A stretch of DNA of 64,000 bases from assembly GCA_947683625.1 (NCBI GenBank), contig CANTUR010000460.1:3339001-3403000 (forward strand), written 5' to 3'. Source of the DNA: Mallotus nudiflorus. Taxonomy: Eukaryota; Streptophyta; Magnoliopsida; Malpighiales; Euphorbiaceae. Below the pieces are notes generated by a model, which was not told where the DNA came from, did no database searches, and was given only the letters and a program-made list of their open reading frames with translations. How positions within the stretch are numbered: position 1 is the stretch's first letter; each line of letters begins with the position of its first letter. Position numbers and translations under genes: made by a program. Positions 45,080-56,149 of this stretch are shown here, in pieces.

Positions 45080-47400
45080 TTCTACTCGTTGTCCCTAAAC
45101 TCTTCAGCTCCCTCATCAGCAGGGTCATTCACAGAAGCATCAGCAGGATTGGCTCCATCATCATCATTGTTATCCTCATCTTGCTAATTAGGTGGCTCCT
45201 CCTCCTCATTGCCCTCGACCTGAAGAGCAGTAAGCTAGCGCTCAAAGGCAGTGATCCTGGCCCAAATAACATTTTCTTGGTCCTGTCAAGATATGATAAA
45301 AGGTAAAAAATCATGAAAGTATACATATATGTAGAAATAAAGTATTATTTCTTTTACCTTCTACTACTGTGTCATTTACATCCAGAAGTCTTGATGGGCC
45401 TCGATCACCCTGTACATATACTCCCCGTGATCTCGAGGTATCTACATAATTAATATATTGTTAGAACTAACCACATGTTGAGTTAAATTTAATAATAGGA
45501 CCTTAAAAGAAAGGAACTCACATGTGTAGTAGCCTCCGGGAAGAATGCTGGCTCCAAGGTAAGGTCTAGTGTCAAGAACTTATAAAGAGCTCACCTGAAA
45601 GCACCCAGCAGTGGGTCAACAAGTCAACGGTAGCAACAAGCCTACTAGCTACCATCTGGGTTTGAGAGCTTAAAGGCTCCACAATAGGTGGTGTGCCAGA
45701 AGAGGTCGCTACTTGGTATAATACGAGGGCATTGATAAGGCCTCTCTTGTGTGGTAGGCCTAAAACAAGGAGCTGGTACCCTAGCTAGTGCCTAAGGATG
45801 AAAATTAAATCAAGTAACAACATCCACAAGCATGAGTGTAAAATATATGCTTAATTGAATTGCATGCTTACCTAAAGTGCAAGTGCAAGTAAAGGTACCC
45901 TCTATATGAGATGAGCTCAGGCAAAATCAACATAGTAAGATTTCCTCCTCTCACAATAATCAACAGTATCATCTCCCACCAAAGCCGGGTCTAGCTTGTC
46001 TCCCTCTAACTCATGTCCCAAAAAATATATCGGGGAGGTGCGAGGGGTGACCGTCTCACTCGAGCACCCATCCATTACTGGTGTACTATCTCATCGAGGT
46101 ACCAAACTTTATAGTCAGGCCCTCAAAGTAGTACCCTCTTTTGGGATAGTGGAATCGAGCGAATCATGGCCTAAGACTATCCAACCTGGGGACCCTATAA
46201 GTCTGGGCATAGTTGTAGGAATAAATAGGTACATAAATGAATTTAATTAAAAAATATGTTATTGCTTACAATTATGTTTGTAGGTACCTACCTCATCATG
46301 TGTAAGAGTGTTTAGTTGCTCATAATGAATATGTATATGAGTAACTAGCCTCCTCCAAACATGACTGGGGCCCCATTTTTCCATGGTAAGGAAAGGAGTG
46401 TCAATAATATGAGTAATCCTTATAATTAACTCCTCTCTAGAGCCCAATCCTGTAAAAAAAAGAAAGAATGATTAGCAAAATATGATAATAACAGTTTAGA
46501 TAGAACTTAATAGTGAAATAAGAGAGGAGTACTAGAATGTCATGCCAAAAGCCACAAAGCCTTGTGGCTTCATGCATAGACTCATCCATACTCCGGTATA
46601 GATAAGCCATTGAGTCAAGCGTAAACTCCCCAAATGGAAGGTAGAACGTGTGGGTATTGTCGAACCACCTTACCTTCAAAGCATGTACAGTTTGGCAGTC
46701 CGTGCACCCCTACTATGCTAGCAGTGCTAGTATAAAGTCAAAAAACCCTATGTCAGGAATGCTAGTTTACACCGCGTTTATGAGCTCGTCATACCATATA
46801 TGCACACCACTAAATTTTCAGCACCTTTGAGAGTCGACCTACAGGAGTAAAACAGGGAGTATAATTTTCATTTTACATGAATAAATTCAGTTTTTCTAAA
46901 AAATCTATCACTGAGGAGAACACTACTAAGCTAGAGGTGATCACCCCAGTAATAAGGCATTGCCTCTTGGCTAAAAGGTGATTGCCTCATTGATAGTACC
47001 TTAACGTGAAGAGGCGAATGCCTCTTTATAACGCGGTGATCGCCTGATCAAAGAGGCGATCGCTCATTGAAGAGGTGATGCCTCTTTGCATTAGTGATCT
47101 AATAGTATAATTCAAAAATTTTTATTTCACTCAATAAAATTAAATTTCTTTTAGATAAATTGATAAATATATATTTATGTACAGTCAATCAAAGTTATTT
47201 AACATTATTTATAGGAAAATTATAGAAATCGGGTACTAACCTCTCTCGTGGCCAATCTGTAAATGTGGGATCATATATCCATGAAAAAAGGAATCTTATC
47301 TCAAACACTGAGCTCAAAAATCCATGAAGGGTGCATTGAAGGTGCTACTAAGTCCTATACTGGCAAATCCAGAGTCCATGCAGTGTCCATGATAATGAAA
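45080..47400 (-). pseudogene. Antisense plant-mobile-domain gene of element 3
   Basis: It reads leftwards from about 47400. Exon 1 ends at about 47240 with GAGAG then GTTAGTACC, the same donor context as in element 2. FDNTHTFYLPFGEFTLDS at about 46620-46670 is followed within the same open piece by the displaced block AYLYRSMDESM and CGFWHDILV (46500-46610), so sequence between the two blocks has been deleted or rearranged. Further blocks are scattered to the acidic tail (DEDNNDDDGANPADAS) near 45130. Many stops are present. Confidence 0.7.
46930..47095. repeat. GAGGCGATC-type micro-repeats in intron 1 of the element 3 PMD gene
   Basis: The words AGAGGTGATCACCCC, AAGAGGCGAATGCCTC, GCGGTGATCGCCTGATC, AGAGGCGATCGCTC and AAGAGGTGATGCCTC fill about 160 bp of the intron between exon 1 (ending near 47240) and exon 2. 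Confidence 0.85.
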
Positions 47401-47699
47401 TGTCAGAAGAATGAATGAAAAGAAAAGAGAATTCGAAAAAGAAAAGAAAAAAGAATCTAAAAGCCAAAAGGGTGAGAGTGACTTTTATGAAAGAAAAGAA
47501 GAATTTATATATTGAGGGTAAAAGAGGAAGACTGGAGGAAGAAAAAAGAAAATATTAAGGGTGAAGCCCATTTGAGGAAAAAGAACGCAAGTTGGTCCAC
47601 AGCCCACCAGAAGTATTTTCCAAAAAAATAAAAAAAATTTTGCTTCACTGCTCGGGTGTACCTCAAAATAAATGTTTGAAAATTAAAAATACTTTGATT

Positions 47700-48365
47700 G
47701 AAGCATTAGCAAGAATAAGCATTTGGTTGGGTTTGAATCCTCAAAGTGCATAAAAGAAGAAGCGTTTGGTCGAGTTTAAAGCCTTGAAGTGTATGGAAGA
47801 ACAAGTGTTTGGTCAGATTTGAATCCTAAAGTGCGCATGAGAATAAGTGTCTAGCTAGGTTTGAATCTCGAAGTGCATGAAAGAACAAGTGTTTGATCGG
47901 TTTAAATCCCCAAAGTGCATAGAAGAACAAGCATTTGGTCGGGTTTCTAATGAGTGACTTCTCAAGCTAGGAATACTTGGGAATCATGCCAAACTATAAT
48001 GAGTAGTTGATTGAGCTAGGAAAACTTAAGGATCATGGTCACATTTTCATCTCATCTACTGAGTGACTTTTTAAGCCAAGAAAACTTAGGAATCACGCCA
48101 AAATATAATGAGTGGCTAATCAGGCCAGGAAAATTCGAGGATCACGGTCATGTTTTCATCTATTTTACTGAGTGACTTCTCGAGCCACGAAAACTTAAGA
48201 ATCACACCAAAATATAATGAGTGGTTGATCAGGCCAGGAAAAATTGAGAAGCATGGTCATATTTTCATCTTTTCTACTGAGTAATTTCTCAAGCTAGGCA
48301 AACTTAGGAACTATGATAAATTTATAATAAGTGGTTAATCGGACTAGGAAAACCCAAAGATCACA
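47700..48365. repeat. Two tandem arrays in the 3' region of element 3
   Basis: First array (47700-47950): about five units of some 55-60 bp around GTTTGGTCGGGTTTGAATCC and AAAGTGCAT. Second array (47950-48365): about four units of 109 bp; GAGTGACTT begins at 48061 and 48170 and a degenerate GAGTAATTT at 48279. Both show CAGGCCAGGAAAA and GAATCC words that faintly recall the element 2 arrays. Confidence 0.85.
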
Positions 48366-48528
48366 ATCATATTTTGAGATTAAAGTTTGACCTCTTGGGT
48401 TTGAATTCTTGAGACTGATGGCCCAAGTAAAGCTTAAAGGTCAGGTATGTCATCTTACCCTTTTATTATATTGTGTGCATGTTGCTTTTTTGAATTTCTT
48501 TTTCAGAAAATTCAATTTTTTAAAAAAC

Positions 48529-48541
48529 TAAAGGGGCAAAC
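48529..48541 (+). other. Polypurine tract of element 3
   Basis: CTAAAGGGGCAAAC directly precedes TGTGGACACC of the 3' LTR. Confidence 0.85.
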
Positions 48542-50488
48542 TGTGGACACCTTCAGTTTAATTAGCCCATAAAAAAAGCCCGATAATGATAAAGTACGAG
48601 TTTATAATACAATGGAGGCCCAAAACCTTTCTAAAATAGACTTGAAAGGCTAAAACACTAAATCCAAGCCTAAAACACTAAACTTAAGCCCAAACAATAA
48701 GGCAAAGCCCAGGACCATCGCCTCTTAGCCCGCTAGGCCTAAACCTAGCCTGGGTGAAGAGGCGATCACCTTAATAAAAAAGCATCACCTCTTCACCTAG
48801 GCATCAGTGAGGCGATGCTTTATCAAAGATGCGATGCCTCTTCACACCCACCTTCTGCAGCATTAATGGCAGCAGTTCAAGGCTCACTTGCTTTAGGTTT
48901 GAACATTTTAAAATGTAAAAAGAAAGGGAAAAAGCAAAGAGAAGAGGGAAAAGGGCCTAGGGAATGATGGAAAAGCATAAAGAGAGAATGAAAGTGAGTT
49001 TTTGGGAAATTGGGAAAAGAAAAGGTGGGAGAAGCTTAAAAAGAAAAGAGGAAAGAGAAGAGAGGGCTTTGGTTAGGAGAAAGGACGTTTTGCTAGACTT
49101 AGAAAAAAGAATAGAGAAAAAAAAAAGAAAGAAAAAAAGAAAGAAGAGAGGAAGAAGATAAAGAAAGGAGGAAACTTTTAAAGTAAAAGAATTTCATTTC
49201 TTAAGAAGAAGGAAGGCTCCTTTGTATTCCAAACACTCAAGTCAATCAATCAAGCTCTAAGAGCTTAGTTAGGAGCATAAACTTCATTCAAATCAATGAG
49301 ACTCCCTATCTTTAAGTTTCAAATTCTTTATTTCATCAAAAGCTTTGTTTTATTAATTTTTTCCTTATTCTCTTAAGTTATATTATTTTTATAAAGTTAT
49401 ATGTGAAGCATAATTGCATGAAAGATTGAGTATTAGTTACTGATATCTATATATTTATGTTAGTCTTCATTTATTTTGCATGAATATCGTGCTTTCTTAG
49501 AATTTAAAAAATGTAGCTTGTTTCTTAGAATTTAAAAAATGTAGCTTATTTCTATCTCTGTTGAAGAAAAGAGGCATTGCCCCTTTGAGTTGAGGCTATT
49601 TGAGATCGCCTCCTGGTCAAGAGGAGATGCCTCTTTGAAGAGGTGTCGCCGCTTCATCAGGATCCTGCACTATTCTGTTTTGATTTTTAATGTTTACTTA
49701 ATATGCTTTGCAGGATTCTTGTGTTTGTCTTGTTATATATGTTAAGATTATGCATGATTATGTTGTTATTTAGTATCGTTGTTGTATGATGACTATTGTG
49801 ATTTTTTGTGGATTATTTTGTGTTTGTATTTTTATTTGCTTGGAATATTGTTTGGTAATTATTTTTGTGAATAATGTTGTTGTCTTGGGGGATAGGATTA
49901 ACTTGCGTTTGTTGTAGGAAATATTTGGTAATTTTTTAATTATCAAATAGTTATTCCATTAATTAGTTCTTGAGAGGTTTTACTTGTATAATTAATTAGT
50001 TCACTTTTGGTTTATGTATGGTTTACTTTCCATTTATTTTACATTTATTTGTACATAATGTTGTAATCCTTAATCTCTTTCCTTTATTTAGTTAGAATGT
50101 ATGGTTGTAAATTATTATCATTTGTTTTATTTGTGATGTATGTCGGGCTATAAGCATGAAATGGGGCTATAAAATTTGGACTAATTGCAATCTACGTTAA
50201 AATAAGAAAATAATTTAATATTCAAAAGTAATAAAATACAAAACATACACAAAGGCCAACCGCAAGGTTGGGTGGGCTTTCCAAAAGCCGATACCCAGTT
50301 TCTGAATTCGATCTCTGATGACGACTTCTGGGAACCTCTATGGAATCCAATTGTTATACGGTGTGTCTCAGCTTTTATTCGGGTGGTGACTCCAACTCCA
50401 TTTTAGGCCTCAAGCCCATTTTGTTATGCACCCACATAGTGTTGTAGTCGCTAAACACTTGGGTACGTGTCTAACCCCGCCACTCACA
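48542..50488 (+). mobile_element. 3' LTR of element 3
   Basis: 1947 bp, TGTGGACACC...CACTCACA. Micro-repeat clusters at 48765-48845 and 49560-49645 match those of the 5' LTR. The purine-rich open frame at 48964-49161 is low-complexity leader, not a gene. Confidence 0.9.
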
Positions 50489-50493
50489 ATATA

Positions 50494-52141
50494 TAAATTG
50501 AAATTATATATTTACAAATAATTAAGTATATCTATTTAGTTTTATTTTATCATACTTGATATAATTAATAATTTAAGAAAAATAAGAGAAGTTACAAATA
50601 AAAATAAAAATATTATTTATTTAAATATCAAAATAATATATATATATTCATATTTTTAGGATTAAAATGTAAAAAAAAATAATCTTAAAGGTTAACTAAC
50701 AGAAAACTATTTTACCTGATGGATAGGATTAAAACTTACAAAACATGACTGTAAATAAAATTTTTTATAAAATTTAATTAAAAAAATAATTTAATTTATG
50801 TGAATAATATTGTTGTTATTCCTTTCATTTTTTTTAAAAGAAAATTGAGAATTCAACCCTTCATCTATTCATATGTTGAAAGGAATTCTACTATTAGATT
50901 GCTTAATCTTTGATTGTAGTGATAATTTTTTTTATTTTCTCTAATATTTAACTCTTTTTATATAAGCTATTTTTGGTAAAAATAGCTAAATATATAAAAT
51001 AGATTAACAACGGGATTTTAATATTTCTTTAATATTTATTTTATGTCAATAAATTAATTCTTTTAAAAATGATAATTAATTCATAAAGTAAATTAGGAAA
51101 AACTAAAATACCTTGTATTAATATAGTGTTTTATGATAATTTTTTTTCTAAATTTTTATTATATAAAATAAATTATTCTCAAATATCATAGGAGTTATAA
51201 TAGTCTGTCATTTTTATTTAATTTTTATGCTCATAGCCATAATTCTGTTATTGACGTCGATTTTGGTTATGGGAAGTGATGCACGCGCGTTGTTAGAGCG
51301 TGGGAAATGGCGTCCATAGTTTCTACGCGCCTTCTGACGAATCAAATTTAACCGCCCACCTTACAGCAGGGAAAGCCAGCTCCTCATATCATCCCTACCG
51401 TCAATAATGCCACGCGTCAACTTCATTGCCTTCCGATTTTATGATGAAAGCGTGTAGCGTGATCTTCGTTGAAGCGCGATACTTGGTAAATATGGCCAAT
51501 TAGCTCATATTAACTTTTCAAAAAAATTCAATTTAGTCAAAAATAAGAAATTTTTCTTATTTTCTCTATTTCTTTTATATATATATATTAAAATTTTAAG
51601 TTCTCAAACTCTTATTATTACTAATATATTTTTTTATATCTCTTAATATATATAAATGAAAAATTAAAAATAATTGATAACTTTGATTTGATTTTTAGTA
51701 AAAACATTGAGAAGATGAATAGATGACACAATTTAATTTTTAATTTTTAAAATACTTGATATTTTTATATTTAGTTTTATTGAAAATTTTAAAATAAATT
51801 ATATTTTTATTTTTAAAATTTTCTCCATTTTTTTAATGTGGATATAGGTGTAGTTTATTATTATTTTATTTTTTACAAAGTAAATTTTACTTTATTAATA
51901 AATACTAATTGATAGTTCCATGCACTGTCAACCGATAGTGATAAATATAAAGTGAAAATAAAGTAATTAAAAATTAAAGTCACCCTAGAATTTCTTTGTG
52001 CATATATGATTTAAATTAAACTAAATTGAAAATTTTTAACATTAAAAATTTTAAGAATAATATTTATGATTTACTTGTAGTTAAAATTTTTGATGCTCTC
52101 AATCTTTTATTTGTATTCACTTATTTTTTTTTTATATGTTT

Positions 52142-52192
<51 letters not shown>

Positions 52193-52900
52193 CACTATTT
52201 AAGCATAACTGAAAATTTAAATAGATGGAACTTAATTTTTTACTTTTTGATTTTAAGAAAATAATTGATCATTTTTAATTTAAATTTACGTAAAAATTTT
52301 AAAATTACATTTTTGTATATTCTAAATTTTTATTTTAAATTTATTTTGTAAATGAAATATTAATTCCTAAAAAATAAAAATTTTAAATTTAATTTTTGAT
52401 AATTTATGTCTTGCATATTTTAAAATTTGATACATTTGACCTAATCAATCCATATATAAAAGTTTTAGGATGAATTAGTAAAAAAAAAAAAAAGTTGTTT
52501 TGGACTAAATTGAATGTTTCTGAAAAGCTAATCTAGGCAAATTAGCCAATTTTGCCTAGTTAGTGAGATAAATGACCTGAAAGTTAACAACTGATCTATT
52601 GAACTATTGAGTCCAAGTTTAGGAGGCAAATTGCTATTTTAGTCTATTTTGTGAAAATAAAAGGGATATGATACATTATGATAAATGTCATAAAAAAAAA
52701 CTATATAATCATCTCTGTAAAAAAAAAAAAAAATCATTGTCATTTTCTTACTTGCACCCTAAGCACAAAGATTATTGAATTAAAAGAAACAGGAAACATA
52801 ATTTAATGTAGACGACAATATCATGTCTTTGTATTGTACAAGCTTTTATCTATTCGTATCATTGCTGGCCATTCTCCTCGCCTTTTTCCTGTATTGAAAC
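50494..52900. other. AT-rich intergenic stretch upstream of the HIPP gene
   Basis: No coding signal was seen. It holds a 240-bp GC-richer patch (51245-51485, listed separately), a (TA)23 microsatellite at 52144-52190, and many A/T homopolymers. Confidence 0.6.
51245..51485. promoter_or_regulatory. GC-richer patch with CGCG-box-like and TGACGTC words
   Basis: Within otherwise very AT-rich DNA, this patch has TGACGTC at 51252-51258, ACGCGCGT at 51283-51290, ACGCGC at 51325-51330, and ACGCGT inside CCACGCGTC at 51412-51417. CGCG boxes (VCGCGB) are known CAMTA targets and TGACGTC resembles bZIP sites. No gene start is visible nearby; the HIPP start codon is 2 kb away. Function is an inference. 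Confidence 0.35.
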
Positions 52901-52916
52901 GGAAGAAAAGGCCTCC

Positions 52917-52926
52917 TATATATATA
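52917..52926 (+). promoter_or_regulatory. Candidate TATA box of the HIPP gene
   Basis: TATATATATA follows CCTCC and precedes GCATAAGAAG. A leader-like stretch rich in CA and GA words follows (52950-53020), including an A run at 53019-53042. If used, the 5' UTR would be about 540 bases. The duplicated TATAAA words at 53273 and 53394 are alternatives. Confidence 0.4.
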
Positions 52927-53183
52927 TGCATAAGAAGTAGCTAGACCTCTGTCAACCAAACATACGCACACGCATATACATATATATCAGCCAGAAGAAA
53001 AGCAGAGAGAGCAGCCTTAAAAAAAAAAAAAAAAAAAAAAAACGCCCTTTTTTTGAAAAATTTGTTTGTTACAAGGCAAGAAAAGAATCCATTATTGGTC
53101 TGAAGGGAAGTTCCTTGTGCCATCTTGGAGTGGGTGACTGGCCACTATATATTCATATTCTCACTTCTCTTTTTCTCATTAAA

Positions 53184-53425
53184 CCCCTCACCACATCTCT
53201 TTGTCTCTGCTGTGCACACCTTGTTTTTGTTTACAAGTTTTGTGGGTACTTGTCACCTTCTTTTTAAGTTCTATAAAACTTGCATTCTTCAACTTGTGAT
53301 TGTGCCCCTCACCACATCTCTTTGTTTCTGCTGTGCACACCTTGTTTTTGTTTACAGGCTTTGTGGGTACTTGTCACTGTCTTTCTAAGTTCTATAAAAC
53401 TTGCATTCTTCAACTTGTGATTGTG
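53184..53425 (+). repeat. 121-bp tandem duplication in the HIPP leader/promoter
   Basis: CCCCTCACCACATCTCTTTG begins at 53184 and 53305. The copies differ by only a few bases (for example GTCTCTGC/GTTTCTGC, AAGTTT/AGGCTT, CACCTTC/CACTGTC). Each copy includes CTATAAAACTTGCATTCTTC, so a TATA-like word is duplicated at 53273-53278 and 53394-53399. The second copy ends 66 bases before the start codon. Confidence 0.93.
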
Positions 53426-53491
53426 TGCTCCTTTGAGGGTTTTGGTTTAGACCCATTTTTCTTTGCATTATTGTAAGCTTGTAACTAAAAG

Positions 53492-54057
53492 ATGGGAGTT
53501 GGAGGTACTTTGGAGTATTTGTCTGATTTGATGGGAAGTAGTGGCCATAAACACAAGAAGAAGAAGCAATTGCAGACTGTAGAGCTCAAGGTGAGGATGG
53601 ACTGTGATGGCTGTGAGCTTAAGGTCAAGAATACACTTTCTTCAATGAGTGGTATGTATATTTATGCCTCCTTTCCTTAATTCTTTTATTTTGACAAGTG
53701 ATGAATGATTGTTGTGTTTAATTTTAAGGCTAAAAATGTGCATTTGTAAATATTTCAGGAGTTAAAAAGGTGGAGATAAACAGGAAGCAGCAGAAGGTAT
53801 CTGTAACAGGGTATGTTGATGCTAATAAGGTATTGAAGAAGGCGAAGTCAACAGGAAAAAAGGCTGAAATTTGGCCTTATGTTCCTTACAATTTAGTGGC
53901 ACAACCATACATAGCTCAGGCTTATGACAAGAAGGCACCTCCTGGTTATGTCAGGAATGTGGAGAACACTGCCACAAGTGGCACAGTTACCAGATATGAA
54001 GACCCTTACATCTCCATGTTCAGTGATGACAATCCAAATGCATGTTCGATCATGTAA
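53492..54057 (+). CDS. Heavy-metal-associated isoprenylated plant protein (HIPP), two exons
   Basis: Exon 1 is 53492-53651 and exon 2 is 53759-54057 (GTATGT donor, TTTCAG acceptor), giving 152 aa. A basic stretch (residues 19-25, HKHKKKK) precedes one HMA domain, whose metal motif M-D-C-D-G-C places Cys38 and Cys41 for binding a soft or transition metal. The EIWPYVPYNLVAQPY and YDKKAPPGYV blocks are typical of the single-HMA HIPP group that includes Arabidopsis HIPP20-27. The last four residues CSIM form a CaaX box, so farnesylation and membrane anchoring are expected. It starts MGVGGTLEYLSDL, as in relatives closest to HIPP20-24. Family roles include metal handling and stress response; the exact orthologue is not settled. 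Confidence 0.93.
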
Positions 54058-56149
54058 TTTACCTCCAAAAAACAAAAGTGTACCATTTTCCCTATAATTA
54101 TCACCCTATAGCGTCATAAGACACCGCTGTAAAATTCCCGTGTAGGTCTTTTTTCCTCTTTTTTCATTTTTGCTCTGGAATTTTCCTGGTGTTGGTGAGT
54201 TCATGAATGGTTTTTTGTTAAGCTCTCTTGCCCCTTCTTTTTTTGCTTTTGAAAAAATGGTGGATTATTAATTGGCAAGATATAATAATTAATGTTCCAA
54301 TAAAAAAGCAAATACATCTATTTTATTTCAAAATTTAAAAATAAGTGATGTGCCATTTCCCGTAGTTTTTATTTTAAATGGTCTCAATCAGTAATTTAAA
54401 ATTTTGCTCTGGTGGGCCTAGATTAGATTTTTTAATGGGTTTAGGTACATGATAGAGAAACATCAAATTTTTATCTTATGAACAGATGAAATGGTAGGGA
54501 GTCCTTGCGTAGACTAATTGCTCACTTTGTCTGAATGTGTGCTTTTGCATGATGTTTGTATCCTTTTCTTTTATGCCTGAGTTTGGCTTGTTAACAGCTG
54601 TAGTCCCATAAAAATAGAAGTGCATAGGTGAGGTGAAAAAAGGGTTTTGGCTATTAGTAGTTAGGTTGCTGTTCATGAGCAGGAGGAAGAATAATAGTAG
54701 ATCTTGATTGCTCAATGGCAGCAACTCTATGTTTACAGTGCACTTAAAGACAAGAAAATACATCACATGACATGAGGTCTCTTGCCAATCAATGCTGTTG
54801 AAGTCATTCTTGAGAAAAATACAAATCTTGAATTTGAATATGTTCATTAGATGCCATTACAAATTTTTTTCATTTCAAAAAGTGAATTTGAAATGTTCCC
54901 AAGTAAAAAAAAAAAGATAGTTTTTGCAATGTTTGAAAGGTTGATTTCGGAAAGAAAGTATATTTCGAACTTTACTTGCAAACAAATTAATGACAAAAAA
55001 TTGGTAATAGCAATCACTTTCTGAATTACCTATTTAGAAGTTATCCCATGCTTAATTAGATGTCTGCAATCAACTAATTCGATTTTACTTTTTGAATAAG
55101 TGACCATTAACTCTAAGATAAGTAATCTATCGGTTCAATTTTCTTTTCTTTTCTCTTTTTTGGTAAATTAAAAGATTATATAATTTTAATATTGATGAAT
55201 TATACAACAGAAAATAACTCTTCCTTTTAAATTGACAACAATAAGAATTAAATTATATACTTCAAAATGCCCTTAAACAGGAGTTAACACTTAACTATTT
55301 TCTTACTTGCCTTAGTTTAATTTTCAAAACAGATTGATTTTTTGCTTTCAAAATTGAACTGAAATTCTAGTCTCAAACAAAGATGATTAGTTTTCGGTTA
55401 GGTTTAGTTTCTGTTCACCCTAACAACTAGCTTACTTTCCGGTTGGCTATTCAATGGGGTTTCATAGTATGTAAATAGAATCAAAGTCCTTTAGAACAAG
55501 GCTAGCATTTGGCTGAACTAAACTTGCAAGAATGCCTATCCCTTAAGGGTTTAGCAAACGGCATTGGCGCTAATTCTTGAATTGATAATGTGAGATTTCA
55601 AATCCATTTTGGTACCCAAAAAAAAAAAAAAGAAAGAAGCTTGTCTGTGTAAAAGGAAAGAAATTCCCCACAAAAGCACTACCTTCTTTTTCACTCCCCA
55701 CAACCACAATACAACCAAATGTGAGATGAGAATCTCTCTTTTCACTTTCTTTTAACCTTTCTCTGATCCAGAGGAAGCGTAAAGATGTTCATGTCCAAAG
55801 ACTAGAGCTTCAAAAGCCATGTTTACATCCACCCTTTTTCACTACAGATTTAGTGAAGATGAAGCACCCAACAACAGAAGAAACAAAAATCTATGAAAAA
55901 AGAAAGATAAAAGAAGGATGTCGTATGTTCTTCCACTAATAGTACATTCTGTAAGGACAGATAGATCTATGATCTATAGCACATTCCAATATTTTTATGT
56001 ACAGGAAGTGTTCATGAAAATGAAAGAGATAAAGCCCTCCATAACATAAGTCGTGATATGATCAATCAATTCAAATGATCACTACACAAGGTACAAAATT
56101 TAGTCTTTTGCTACGTGCAAAAGATAAGACAGCAACCAACTAGTTAACA
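54058..56149. other. Intergenic region between convergent HIPP and FKBP-side genes
   Basis: The first 150-200 bases are presumably HIPP 3' UTR. The rest has no domain or convincing codon pattern. A 123-codon minus-strand frame (54476-54847) is low in structure and was not accepted. Repeats are few, which suits gene space. Confidence 0.55.

Larger units (their letters stand above)
40267..50488 (+). mobile_element. Element 3: internally deleted Tat/Ogre-type element with both LTRs
   Basis: LTRs start TGTGGACACC at 40267 and 48542. The 3' LTR ends CACTCACA at 50488. ATATA flanks both ends (40262-40266 and 50489-50493), a perfect target duplication. The 5' LTR stops at about 42217, just short of its expected end, and the sequence enters the integrase C-terminal part by about 42450. 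PBS, gag, protease, RT and RNases H are absent. The two antisense genes, a tandem array and the PPT are still present. By eye the LTRs agree at about 85-90 percent, so the insertion is old. Confidence 0.9.

Noticed and set aside
54476..54847. 123-codon minus-strand open frame between the two host genes
   Set aside because: No domain, no conserved-looking blocks, AT-driven composition and no supporting splice or promoter signals.
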